DNA of 51,582 bases, from the NCBI GenBank assembly GCA_964369235.1, contig CAYJEQ010000013.1, forward strand, positions 1 to 51,582, read 5' to 3'. The position numbers were made by a program, and so were the translations under genes. Below the pieces are notes generated by a model that had not been told where the DNA came from, did no database searches, and saw only the letters and a list, made by a program, of their open reading frames with translations. This DNA comes from CAYJEQ01 sp964369235. GTDB taxonomy: Bacteria; Bacillota; Clostridia; Oscillospirales; Ruminococcaceae. Shown here piece after piece: positions 17,151-25,332 of this stretch; the stretch's first letter is position 1, and each line of letters begins with the position of its first letter.

Positions 17151-19133
17151 ATGGCAAAAAAGCAAGAGGGATATGGCGACCAAAGTATCTCCTCCTTAAA
17201 AGGCGCCGATCGTGTTCGTAAGCGTCCTTCGGTAATATTCGGCTCTGATGGCATTGTAGGTTGTCAGCATTCCTTCTTTGAGATCCTTTCTAACTCAATA
17301 GATGAGGCTAGAGAAGGTCATGGTAATAAAATAGTAATAACAAAATATCTAGATAACTCCCTAGAAGTAGAGGATTTCGGTCGAGGTATTCCAGTGGAAT
17401 ATAATCAGGCTGAGGGACGCTACAACTGGGATCTGGTTTTCTGTGAATTATATGCCGGTGGTAAGTATCAAAAGGACGAGGGAGACAGCTATCAGTACTC
17501 CCTAGGTCTTAATGGTTTAGGACTTTGTTCCACCCAGTATGCCTCAGCATATATGGATGTAGAAATATACCGAGATAATCAGAAATACAATCTCCACTTT
17601 GAAAAAGGTGAGAATGTAGGTGGCCTATCTAAAGAGGACTGTCGTCGTCGTATGACAGGTACTAAGATTAAATGGATGCCCGACCTAGATGTATTTACCG
17701 ATATAGATATATCTGCCGAGTACCTAGCCGATGTAATAAAGCGTCAGGCAGTGGTAAACAGTGGTATATCACTAATACTAAAGGTAGAAACTAAAGAAGG
17801 CTTTACCGAGGAAGTTTTCCTATATGAAAACGGAATACAGGACTATCTTAAGGAGCTGGCTGGCGAGGAAACTATAGGCAGTATAAAATACTGGGAAGCA
17901 GAGCGTCGTGGTAGAGATAGAGCAGATAAGCCGGAATACAAGGTTAAACTGTCGGTGGCAGCTTGTTTCACTAATAAAACCAGTGGTACTCAGTACTACC
18001 ATAACTCCAGTTTTCTAGAGCATGGTGGCTCTCCTGAGAAGGCAGTTCGTCAGGCTTTTGTAAGTCAGATAGACAGCTATCTAAAGCAAAGTGGAAAATA
18101 CCTAAAAAACGAAAGCAAGATAATCTATCAGGATGTGGACGATTGCTTAGTGTTAATCTCCTCCTCCTTCTCCACCGAAACCTCCTACGAGAACCAAACA
18201 AAGAAAGCTATTACCAATAAGTTTATCTATGAGGCAATGACTGAATTTTTAAAGCATAATCTAGAGGTTTACTTTATAGAAAACCCAGAGGAAGCTAGTA
18301 AAATCTGCGATCAGGTGCTAATTAACAAGCGCAGTAGAGAGAACGCAGAGAAAACCCGTCAGAGTTTAAAGAAGAAGTTAGCAGGTAATCTGGATATTTC
18401 CAATCGAGTACAGAAGTTTGTGGACTGTCGCAGTCGTGATACCGATGTGCGAGAGATTTATATAGTGGAAGGGGATTCTGCTCTCGGTTCCTGTAAATTA
18501 GGTAGAGATGCAGAGTTTCAGGCTATTATCCCAGTTAGAGGTAAGATACTAAACTGCCTAAAAGCAGATTACGATAAAATATTTAAAAATGATATTATCA
18601 CCGATATAATCAAGGTACTAGGCTGTGGAGTAGAGGTTAAGTCCAAAGCTAACAAGGAGCTAAGTAGTTTTGATATATCCGGTCTTAGATGGAATAAAGT
18701 TGTTATCTGTACCGATGCGGATGTAGATGGATTTCAGATACGCACCCTTATATTAACTATGCTATACCGTCTAGTTCCAACCCTTATCGAGGAAGGCTAT
18801 GTATATATAGCCGAGTCACCACTATTTGAGATTACCAGTGGTGATAGAACATATTTCGCCTATACAGCAGGGGAAAAGCAGAAGATTATACAGGGGCTAG
18901 AAGGCTCTAAGTACGATCTACAGCGTTCTAAAGGACTAGGGGAAAATGAGCCAGATATGATGTGGCTAACCACTATGAATCCTCAGACTAGACGACTAAT
19001 TAAGGTTACACCAACAACAGCTGAGGACACCTCTAATATGTTTGAGCTATTATTAGGGGACAACCTAGCAGGCCGTAAGGAATTTATTGCTGACAAAGGT
19101 CATCTGTATATGGAACAGGTGGATGTATCATAG
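17151..19133 (+). CDS. Type IIA topoisomerase B subunit, divergent ParE/GyrB-like
   Basis: ATPase/TOPRIM subunit of a type II DNA topoisomerase, 660 residues. The GHKL ATPase domain has EILSNSIDEA (Glu44, Asn48), DFGRGIP (75-81; normally DNGRGIP) and SLGLNGLG (117-124; normally SGGLHGVG). The TOPRIM domain has EGDSALGS (Glu440; normally EGDSAGGS) and TDADVDGFQIR (521-531). All catalytic acids are kept, but the ATP-lid glycines and flanking positions differ from both GyrB and ParE, so this is a distinct clostridial subfamily probably working besides gyrase. It lies 73 nt before its A subunit, with a 9-bp hairpin (19151-19182) between. The name topoisomerase IV is a convention; supercoiling preference cannot be read. 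Confidence 0.88.
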   Translation: MAKKQEGYGDQSISSLKGADRVRKRPSVIFGSDGIVGCQHSFFEILSNSIDEAREGHGNKIVITKYLDNSLEVEDFGRGIPVEYNQAEGRYNWDLVFCELYAGGKYQKDEGDSYQYSLGLNGLGLCSTQYASAYMDVEIYRDNQKYNLHFEKGENVGGLSKEDCRRRMTGTKIKWMPDLDVFTDIDISAEYLADVIKRQAVVNSGISLILKVETKEGFTEEVFLYENGIQDYLKELAGEETIGSIKYWEAERRGRDRADKPEYKVKLSVAACFTNKTSGTQYYHNSSFLEHGGSPEKAVRQAFVSQIDSYLKQSGKYLKNESKIIYQDVDDCLVLISSSFSTETSYENQTKKAITNKFIYEAMTEFLKHNLEVYFIENPEEASKICDQVLINKRSRENAEKTRQSLKKKLAGNLDISNRVQKFVDCRSRDTDVREIYIVEGDSALGSCKLGRDAEFQAIIPVRGKILNCLKADYDKIFKNDIITDIIKVLGCGVEVKSKANKELSSFDISGLRWNKVVICTDADVDGFQIRTLILTMLYRLVPTLIEEGYVYIAESPLFEITSGDRTYFAYTAGEKQKIIQGLEGSKYDLQRSKGLGENEPDMMWLTTMNPQTRRLIKVTPTTAEDTSNMFELLLGDNLAGRKEFIADKGHLYMEQVDVS

Positions 19134-19150
19134 CTTTATATTAATATAAG

Positions 19151-19182
19151 CCCACTGAACTATTTATGTTACAGTGGGTTAT
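19151..19182. repeat. Hairpin between the two topoisomerase genes
   Basis: AGCCCACTG pairs with CAGTGGGTT (9 bp, one G-T pair) around a 14-nt loop. No T-run follows; it may balance expression of the two subunits. Confidence 0.5.
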
Positions 19183-19206
19183 CAGCCTAAGAAAGAGAGG
19201 TTTGGT

Positions 19207-21438
19207 ATGGCACCTAAGAAGAAGCCTTCTAAAAAAGAGGAAGGCAATAACAACGCATATATAGAAAATGCTGGGGTAGTGGTAGAACAGCCTATTACCA
19301 GCACCCTAGAGAAAAACTATATGCCCTATGCCATGAGTGTAATTGTATCCCGTGCTATTCCAGAGATAGATGGATTTAAGCCTGCACACCGTAAGATACT
19401 GTATACCATGTATAAAATGGGGCTACTAGGTAGCAAAAAAACTAAATCAGCCAATGTAGTAGGACAGACCATGAAACTAAACCCCCATGGGGATCAGGCG
19501 ATTTATGACACCTTAGTAAGGCTGTCACGAGGCAATGAGGCGCTACTACATCCCTATATTGATTCCAAGGGTAACTTTGGTAAAAGCTACTCCCGAGATA
19601 TGGCATATGCTGCCTCCCGTTATACGGAGGTTAAGCTGGATTCCCTGTGTAATGAGCTTTTTGCTGATATAGATAAGGACACAGTGGATTTTGTAGATAA
19701 CTACGACAACACCATGAAAGAACCTACCCTACTACCTGTTACCTTCCCATCGGTACTGGTAAATGCCAATATGGGTATTGCAGTAGGTATGGCAAGTTCC
19801 ATCTGTCCTTTTAACCTAGAGGAAGTTTGTCAGACTACTATACAGCTTATGAAGGATCCTAGCCATGATGTAACTACCACCCTACAGGCACCGGACTTTC
19901 CTACAGGTGGTTATTTAATCTACGACGAAGCTATTATGAAAAACATCTACGAAACTGGTAGAGGTGGCTTTAAGGTTAGATGTAAGTACAGCTATGACAA
20001 AGCAAATAACTGTATTGAAATCACCGAAATCCCTCCAACAGTAACGGTGGAAGCTATTATCGACAAGGTAGTGGACAATGTTAAGGCTGGTAAGATTAAG
20101 GAAATTTCTGACATAAGAGATGAAACCGACCTAAAGGGTCTAAAGATAACCATGGACCTAAAGCGTGGTACCGATGCTGATAAGCTAATGAATAAGCTTT
20201 ATAAGCTAACAGGTTTAGAGGATAGTTTTTCCTGTAATTTTAACCTGTTAATCGGAGGCTACCCTCGTGTTATGGGGGTAAAGGATCTGCTACTAGAGTG
20301 GGTTGCCTTTAGAAAAGAAGGTGTACGCCGTCGTGTATTCTTTGATTTAAAGAAGAAGAAGGAGAAGCTACATCTACTAAAAGGTCTAGGAAAAATCCTA
20401 CTAGACATAGATAAAGCAGTGAGAATTGTTAGGGAAACGGCAGAGGAAAAAGAAGTTGTGCCTAATCTTATGATAGGTTTTGGCATTGATAGTATTCAAG
20501 CTGAGTATGTAGCTGAAATCCGCCTGCGCCACCTTAATAAGGAATATATCCTAAAGCGTACAGCTGAGATAGATCAGCTAGCAGCAGAGATACTAGACAT
20601 GGAGGATATTCTTTCTAAGGATAAGCGAGTTCGTGATATTATTATCTCCGAGCTTAAAACTGTTATTAAGAAGTATGCACAGCCTAGAAAAACCATATTA
20701 ATCCAAGGTGAAGATGTTGCCGACAGCACTGAGGAAGAAGAAATCCCTGATTATGCTGTAAACCTATTCTTAACTAAGGAAGGCTACTTTAAGAAGATTA
20801 CTCCACTGTCACTGCGTATGAGTGGGGAGCAAAAACTTAAAGAAGGTGACTTTATCCACATTCACCGTGAGGGTAAGAACAGTTCACATCTATTATTCTT
20901 TACCAATGCTATGCAGGTTTACAAAGCTAGGGCAAATGACTTTGATGATACTAAGGCAAGTGTTCTAGGGGAGTATATTCCAGCAAAACTAGGTATGGAT
21001 GAGGGAGAATACCCTATATACATGGCAGTAACTGATGATTTCAAAGGCTATATGCTGTTCTTCTATGAAAACGGAAAAGCTGCAAAAATCGACCTATCAG
21101 CCTACGAAACCAAAACCAAGCGTAAGAAACTTATGGCTGCTTACAGCGATAAGTCCCCACTATTTGGGATATTCCAGTTACAGGAAGATGTGGAGATGGT
21201 GGCAGCAGCAAACAACAACCGTTCACTAATATTCCACACCTCTCTAATAGCACCAAAAACCACTAAAAATTCCATAGGGGTAGCAGTAATTACCCTAAAG
21301 AAAAACACCCACCTAGCAAAGGTAAAAATATATGAAGATGGTATGTTATCTAATGATCACCGATTTAGAACAAGGAATATCCCAGCAATGGGGGCTTTCC
21401 TTAAAGAGGAAGATTTAGGTGAACAGTTATCATTTTAA
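19207..21438 (+). CDS. Type IIA topoisomerase A subunit, divergent ParC/GyrA-like
   Basis: DNA breakage-reunion subunit, 743 residues. Seen: MPYAMSVIVSRAIPEIDG near 39-56, RKILYTMYKMGL, the winged-helix region LNPHGDQAIYDTLVRLS, and the catalytic Tyr139 in AASRYTE with the preceding Arg138. The C-terminal beta-pinwheel (about 495-743) is shorter and lacks an obvious GyrA box, which suggests decatenation/relaxation and not supercoiling. A GTG at 19174 is in frame but GAGAGG 6 nt before ATG 19207 sets the start. The last codons and stop are the first bases of a 213-bp tandem repeat. Confidence 0.88.
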   Translation: MAPKKKPSKKEEGNNNAYIENAGVVVEQPITSTLEKNYMPYAMSVIVSRAIPEIDGFKPAHRKILYTMYKMGLLGSKKTKSANVVGQTMKLNPHGDQAIYDTLVRLSRGNEALLHPYIDSKGNFGKSYSRDMAYAASRYTEVKLDSLCNELFADIDKDTVDFVDNYDNTMKEPTLLPVTFPSVLVNANMGIAVGMASSICPFNLEEVCQTTIQLMKDPSHDVTTTLQAPDFPTGGYLIYDEAIMKNIYETGRGGFKVRCKYSYDKANNCIEITEIPPTVTVEAIIDKVVDNVKAGKIKEISDIRDETDLKGLKITMDLKRGTDADKLMNKLYKLTGLEDSFSCNFNLLIGGYPRVMGVKDLLLEWVAFRKEGVRRRVFFDLKKKKEKLHLLKGLGKILLDIDKAVRIVRETAEEKEVVPNLMIGFGIDSIQAEYVAEIRLRHLNKEYILKRTAEIDQLAAEILDMEDILSKDKRVRDIIISELKTVIKKYAQPRKTILIQGEDVADSTEEEEIPDYAVNLFLTKEGYFKKITPLSLRMSGEQKLKEGDFIHIHREGKNSSHLLFFTNAMQVYKARANDFDDTKASVLGEYIPAKLGMDEGEYPIYMAVTDDFKGYMLFFYENGKAAKIDLSAYETKTKRKKLMAAYSDKSPLFGIFQLQEDVEMVAAANNNRSLIFHTSLIAPKTTKNSIGVAVITLKKNTHLAKVKIYEDGMLSNDHRFRTRNIPAMGAFLKEEDLGEQLSF

Positions 21439-21874
21439 GATAACTTAGTGTGTGAAAACTTTGTTTTTCACACACTAGCAGGCTATTAAAAAATCCCCAA
21501 GGCAAGGAGCTTAACTTGCAAACAAGTGAGTAATACAGGAGTATATGAGCTTGCTTTGAAAGTTAAAAGTGACACAGCAAGCAAAATTTTCTACTATTTT
21601 GTAGATAATTTTGCCTTTGGGGGTTTTTTATAGCCTGAGTTATCATTTTAAGATAACTTAGTGTTTGAAAACTTTATTTTTCACACACTAGCAGGATATT
21701 AAAAAATCCCCAAGGCAAGGAACTTAACTTGCAAACAAGTGAGTAATACAGGAGTATATGAGCTTGCTTTGAAAGTTAAAAGTGACACAGCAAGCAAAAT
21801 TTTCTACTATTTTGTAGATAATTTTGCCTTTGGGGGTTTTTTATAGCCTGAGTTATCATTTTAAGATAACTTAT
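21426..21874. repeat. 213-bp tandem duplication, two copies plus start of a third
   Basis: Copy 1 is 21426-21638, copy 2 is 21639-21851, and 21852-21874 repeats the first hairpin; the period is exactly 213 bp. Each unit holds GTTATC-GATAAC, a TAGTGTGTGAAAA stem (perfect in copy 1, one mismatch in copy 2), GCAAAATT-CTAC pairing with GTAG-AATTTTGC, and a long outer pairing of AAAAATCCCCAA-GGCAA with TTGCCTTTGGGGGTTTTT. The right end (GGGGGTTTTTT) acts like an intrinsic terminator. The copies differ at only a few positions. No open reading frame is present. Confidence 0.92.
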
Positions 21875-21965
21875 TTTAATATAAGTAGGAGTTGTTTTAA
21901 GAAGGACGCACCCTTTTTAAAACTATAATGGTATCTACCTTATAGATACCCTAGAAGAAAGGAAT
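21875..21965 (+). promoter_or_regulatory. Hairpin-rich leader of ppa
   Basis: After the tandem repeat come ACTTAT-ATAAGT, then a 12-bp stem GTTTTAAGAAGG with CCTTTTTAAAAC (one mismatch, about 21894-21924), then GGTATCTA with TAGATACC (8 bp) just before the GAAAGGA ribosome site. I see no convincing promoter. Confidence 0.45.
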
Positions 21966-21972
21966 TTGTACT

Positions 21973-22512
21973 ATGAATAATATTTGGCATGACATGAACC
22001 CAGCTAGAGTAACTGCTGAGGATTTTACCGTTGTAATCGAGATTGAAAAAGGTAGCAAAAATAAGTATGAGCTAGATAAGGAAACAGGACTGATTATCCT
22101 TGATAGAATTCTGCACACCTCCACCCACTACCCAGCTAACTATGGATTTATCCCTAGAACCTACGCTGATGATGGTGACCCACTAGATGTACTGGTACTA
22201 TGTAGCCAGCCTATTGCACCTATGACATTGGTTAGATGTTATCCTATTGGTGTAATTAGCATGGTGGACAATGGCAAGGCAGATGATAAGATTATTGCAA
22301 TTCCATTTTCTGATCCAGCTTACAATAGCTACACCGATATTTCCCAGCTACCTAAGCATATCTTTGACGAAATGGTACATTTCTTTAAGGTGTATAAAGA
22401 TCTAGAAGGCAAGGAAATGGCTGTAGATATGCCAAGAGGTTTAGAGTCTGCAGTGGAGATTACTGGATACTGTATCGACCTTTATAACAAGGAATTTGTA
22501 GAGAATAAGTAA
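21973..22512 (+). CDS. ppa: Inorganic pyrophosphatase, family I
   Basis: Hydrolyses pyrophosphate in the cytoplasm and pulls biosynthetic reactions forward. The 179-residue soluble protein matches the family I length. Motifs: EIEKGSKNKYE (substrate-binding Glu, Lys), YPANYGFIPRT, and the signature DDGDPLDVLVL with the three metal-binding Asp, followed by DDKIIAIP and a C-terminal VHFFKVYKDLEGK. The start ATG has GAAAGGA 9 nt upstream. Many clostridia use a family II or membrane pyrophosphatase instead, so the family I type is a useful marker. Confidence 0.95.
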   Translation: MNNIWHDMNPARVTAEDFTVVIEIEKGSKNKYELDKETGLIILDRILHTSTHYPANYGFIPRTYADDGDPLDVLVLCSQPIAPMTLVRCYPIGVISMVDNGKADDKIIAIPFSDPAYNSYTDISQLPKHIFDEMVHFFKVYKDLEGKEMAVDMPRGLESAVEITGYCIDLYNKEFVENK

Positions 22513-22532
22513 AGTATCTATAATAATACCTA

Positions 22533-22639
22533 GATTAACTGGCTCTATATTAATTGTTGTGGTAAAATTCTGTTGGGGTACTGTCCCTCGCCATCGGCGA
22601 TGGACAGTACCCCAACATTTGCTATAGAACCGATTAACT
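22533..22639. mobile_element. MITE-like palindromic element with target-site duplication
   Basis: The 91-bp element (22541-22631) begins GGCTCTATA and ends TATAGAACC, inverted repeats with one mismatch. It is flanked exactly by the direct repeat GATTAACT (22533-22540 and 22632-22639). Inside is a large stem: 22571-22586 with 22602-22617 (16 bp perfect), one mismatch, then TCGCC with GGCGA. It encodes nothing, so a transposase would have to act in trans. Related copies lie at 24601-24682 and 46659-46741. Confidence 0.75.
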
Positions 22640-22776
22640 TATGTAGGGTGCACCTAACCCTTGTCTATATATAATTTTTTTGTTATACTAAGCTATAATC
22701 TAAATACATTGCTTTTGCACTTTTCTGTTATTATAACACTGAAAACCACCAAACCAAGAAAGGAATAAGTATTATT

Positions 22777-23274
22777 ATGAAACTTATTAACACCACCCTA
22801 GACGATATAAACACAGCTATGGAGATAATTGATGAAGCTAAGGCACATCTTAAGGAACAGGGTATAGACCAGTGGCAAAATGGCTATCCCGATTATAACT
22901 GTATTAAATCCGACGCAGAAAAATCCATAGGTTATTTTATTATAGAGGAGGAGGAGATAATAGGTTATCTATGTATGGATTTCTCAGGAGAGCCAGCCTA
23001 TAACACTCTAGAAGGTAGCTGGTCTAGTGACAGGGATTATGTGGTAGTTCATCGTATGGCATTTTCTAACAAGGCAAGGGGCAATAATCTAGCCTCACAG
23101 GCTTTTAGTTTAGTGGAGGAACACAGCAGAGCAAAAGGTGTTAACTACTTTAGAATTGACACCGATGAGGACAACAAAAAAATGCAACATATTATAAAGA
23201 AAAACGGGTTTACCTACTGTGGGGTAATAAACTTTGACAATAGCGAGAAAATCGCCTTTGACAAAGAGTTTTAA
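22777..23274 (+). CDS. GNAT family N-acetyltransferase
   Basis: A 165-residue acetyl-CoA-dependent acyltransferase. The GNAT fold is visible from the central strand VVVHRMAFSNKARGNNLASQ, where R-G-N-N-L-A matches the acetyl-CoA pyrophosphate-binding motif A (Q/RxxGxG/A), followed by the helix and FRIDTDEDNKKMQHIIKKNGF, the usual motif B with the Asn/Gly turn. The substrate is unknown. The ATG has AAAGGA 12 nt upstream. The next gene follows after 25 nt, suggesting cotranscription. Confidence 0.85.
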   Translation: MKLINTTLDDINTAMEIIDEAKAHLKEQGIDQWQNGYPDYNCIKSDAEKSIGYFIIEEEEIIGYLCMDFSGEPAYNTLEGSWSSDRDYVVVHRMAFSNKARGNNLASQAFSLVEEHSRAKGVNYFRIDTDEDNKKMQHIIKKNGFTYCGVINFDNSEKIAFDKEF

Positions 23275-23299
23275 GGTTAGATAGAAAGATTTACGAGTT

Positions 23300-24178
23300 A
23301 TGAAATACACAAAAAAACAGCTAAAAGACAGCCTTAATAATAAAACTGATAATAATTCAAAATCAAGTTTATATATTTTGATACTGATAAATATACCTAT
23401 TTACATAGCAATATGTATTGCATTCCCATATTTTCTAGCTACACTGGCACTGCTTATACTAGTTATTCCAAGTATGCTAGCAAAAAATCTTGATGTGGCA
23501 CTTGGCAATGTAGATATTGGTGATTTTCTTGTACTTGGCAATCTATCCATGAGCAAATCGCAGTACTATGCTTTTGATAGTAAGGTAATAAAACAAGAGA
23601 AGTATGCTGGATTTTTTATGTCGGATTTTTTTCTAAGTAGCAGAACTAAGTTTAAAAATGAATACCTAAATCACCACATTGTTAAGATAAACTGCTCTAG
23701 GCTTAGAAAATCTAAAATTCTAGTGGAGGTTTTTGATTTTACCCTTATGGATACTGACAGGCTGGAAATTTTTAACCATATCTGTAGAAGTATTTACCCT
23801 AAAGCTCCTTACAAATCCATAAGATTTGCTGAAAAAGCATTTAAAAATTACCTTAAAGAAATCTGCGAAATTTACCCTAATACAAAGGTTAAATACTACT
23901 CTGAGAGAAGGCATGTTAATTACTGGCATGTTAAAAATATAGAAAAACATCTTCAGGAAAACCCACTACCTTTTATAGATTTTGTAATGGGTAAAGACTA
24001 TCCACTTCCCCTATGCCACCGATATAATCTAGCCGGTGAGCAGTTAGAGGAGGTTTCTATCACCGAAAGTGACTTTGCTAAAATACTATATTACGATGTT
24101 TTAGAAGCAGTAAGTCATGCTCCCAAAGCATCAAATATTGGTAAGCATGACTACTATTTTAATGTTGACAGAATGTAG
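23300..24178 (+). CDS. Unknown protein with N-terminal membrane hairpin
   Basis: A 292-residue protein that I do not recognise. Residues about 23-62 are strongly hydrophobic and can make two membrane helices. The remaining ~230 residues are soluble, basic and rich in Tyr, Phe, Lys and His, with KYYSERRHVNYWHVKN near 208-223 and no known catalytic signature. Lysine and Tyr at the N-terminus suggest the tail faces the cytoplasm. It follows the GNAT gene by 25 nt. No export signal is cleavable. Likely restricted to related clostridia. Confidence 0.55.
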   Translation: MKYTKKQLKDSLNNKTDNNSKSSLYILILINIPIYIAICIAFPYFLATLALLILVIPSMLAKNLDVALGNVDIGDFLVLGNLSMSKSQYYAFDSKVIKQEKYAGFFMSDFFLSSRTKFKNEYLNHHIVKINCSRLRKSKILVEVFDFTLMDTDRLEIFNHICRSIYPKAPYKSIRFAEKAFKNYLKEICEIYPNTKVKYYSERRHVNYWHVKNIEKHLQENPLPFIDFVMGKDYPLPLCHRYNLAGEQLEEVSITESDFAKILYYDVLEAVSHAPKASNIGKHDYYFNVDRM

Positions 24179-24234
24179 AGCTCACCACTTAATAAAAATC
24201 AACATAATCTAGATATTCCTTGATAGTTATTGGC

Positions 24235-24575
24235 TATAAGATAAGATTTTTTTACAGAAACAAAAACCTCTGTAATATCAAATAACAGTTGTATATAGAA
24301 GAGTCAAGAGAATGGCTGTCTTGGTTAATGACTGAGTTCTAAATCTCATTGTTCTGGGTTGGGTCGTTAGGGAAGGGTGAATATAGCCCTTCCCTAACTC
24401 AGCTTTTGGTTACTTTTATCTGACGATAAAAGTGACTGGGGTATTAGGTATATAATCAGACTGCAGCTGTAAATGTATGGGGCAACGCCCCCAGCTGAGG
24501 TGCTGTAGTATAAGGCTGAGTAAATAAACAACATCAATCAACACCCAAAGGGCGAACACACAGGTTCGCCCCTAC
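24235..24575. repeat. Composite palindromic element, full-length copy
   Basis: Matches 14225-14790 in two parts. Order of hairpins: TTACAGA-TCTGTAA near 24252-24275; 24366-24377 with 24387-24398 (12 bp); 24412-24420 with 24425-24433 (9 bp); GGGGC-GCCCC near 24479; GGGCGAAC-GTTCGCCC near 24550-24571. At two positions the stems differ from the 14-kb copy on both arms yet still pair. Part of the 512-bp gap between the 23300 gene and thiN; no gene is present. Confidence 0.75.
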
Positions 24576-24600
24576 AAATATATCACAACCCCTTATTTTT

Positions 24601-24682
24601 GCTCTCGGTCATTAATTAGGGTAAAATTATATGGGTTATCTTCCCTTGTGATCTGCAAGGGAAGATAACCCATAAACTAATA
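24601..24682. repeat. Palindromic element with 19-bp perfect stem near the thiN stop
   Basis: Positions 24630-24648 pair perfectly with 24656-24674 around a 7-nt loop. The left flank ATTAATT-GGTAAAATT is shared with the element at 22541-22631 (549-555 and 561-569 there), but the stem sequence differs. It lies 16 nt beyond the minus-strand stop of thiN and may also end that transcript, although the T-run is weak. Confidence 0.7.
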
Positions 24683-24690
24683 TATAATCT

Positions 24691-25332
24691 TTATTTTGTA
24701 GTTATCATTATAAGGAGCTTGCCTTTTTTTACCGAAATCTCCACAGGGCTGTCTACAAACTCATTACTTACCCCTATGGGATAGTTATTGTATACTGTAG
24801 CATCTTTTAGGGGGTATTTGCTGTCTTTTATAGATACTCCCTCTGCCTTCTCCTCAATGGAAAATACCGATAGATAGCTGTTTTTACATTTAGGTAGGGT
24901 AAGACTGCCATTTACTAGAAGAAATGCTGTGGTGCTAGTGTCATAGATTATTGCCTTAGCCTTTAAGCTGTGGACAAATAGCAGTGTTTGTATACTGGCA
25001 AAGCTATGATCCACCCTACCACCCATTATCCCTATTAGGGCAATACTGGTATAACCTCGCTCTATGGCATATCTTATGGCATATATAGTGTCGGTGTCGT
25101 CCTTCTCAGGGTTTAGCTTAATAATATTATAGCTACTGGGAATAGTCCCCACATCAATAGAATCAAAATCCCCTAGCACCACATCTGGCTCTATATTATA
25201 CCTATCACAGTGATAATATCCTCCATCACAGCAGATTACTAGGTCATTTGGGGTGATGTTTACGGATTTTAACACCTTTTTATTTACTCTGGAGGCGCCG
25301 ATTATTACTGCCCTCTTTTGTTTTTCTCCCAT
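24691..25332 (-). CDS. thiN: Thiamine pyrophosphokinase
   Basis: Converts thiamine and ATP to thiamine pyrophosphate. The 213-residue length is typical. Motifs are CCDGG, VVLGDFDSI, PEKDDTDT and GIMGGRVDHSFA, together the TPK catalytic/nucleotide site. The ATG lies inside the end of rsgA (28-bp overlap), with AAGGGGA 7 nt upstream, so the two genes are translationally linked. In Bacillus and many clostridia rpe stands between rsgA and thiN; it is missing here. Confidence 0.94.
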   Translation of the reverse strand: MGEKQKRAVIIGASRVNKKVLKSVNITPNDLVICCDGGYYHCDRYNIEPDVVLGDFDSIDVGTIPSSYNIIKLNPEKDDTDTIYAIRYAIERGYTSIALIGIMGGRVDHSFASIQTLLFVHSLKAKAIIYDTSTTAFLLVNGSLTLPKCKNSYLSVFSIEEKAEGVSIKDSKYPLKDATVYNNYPIGVSNEFVDSPVEISVKKGKLLIMITTK

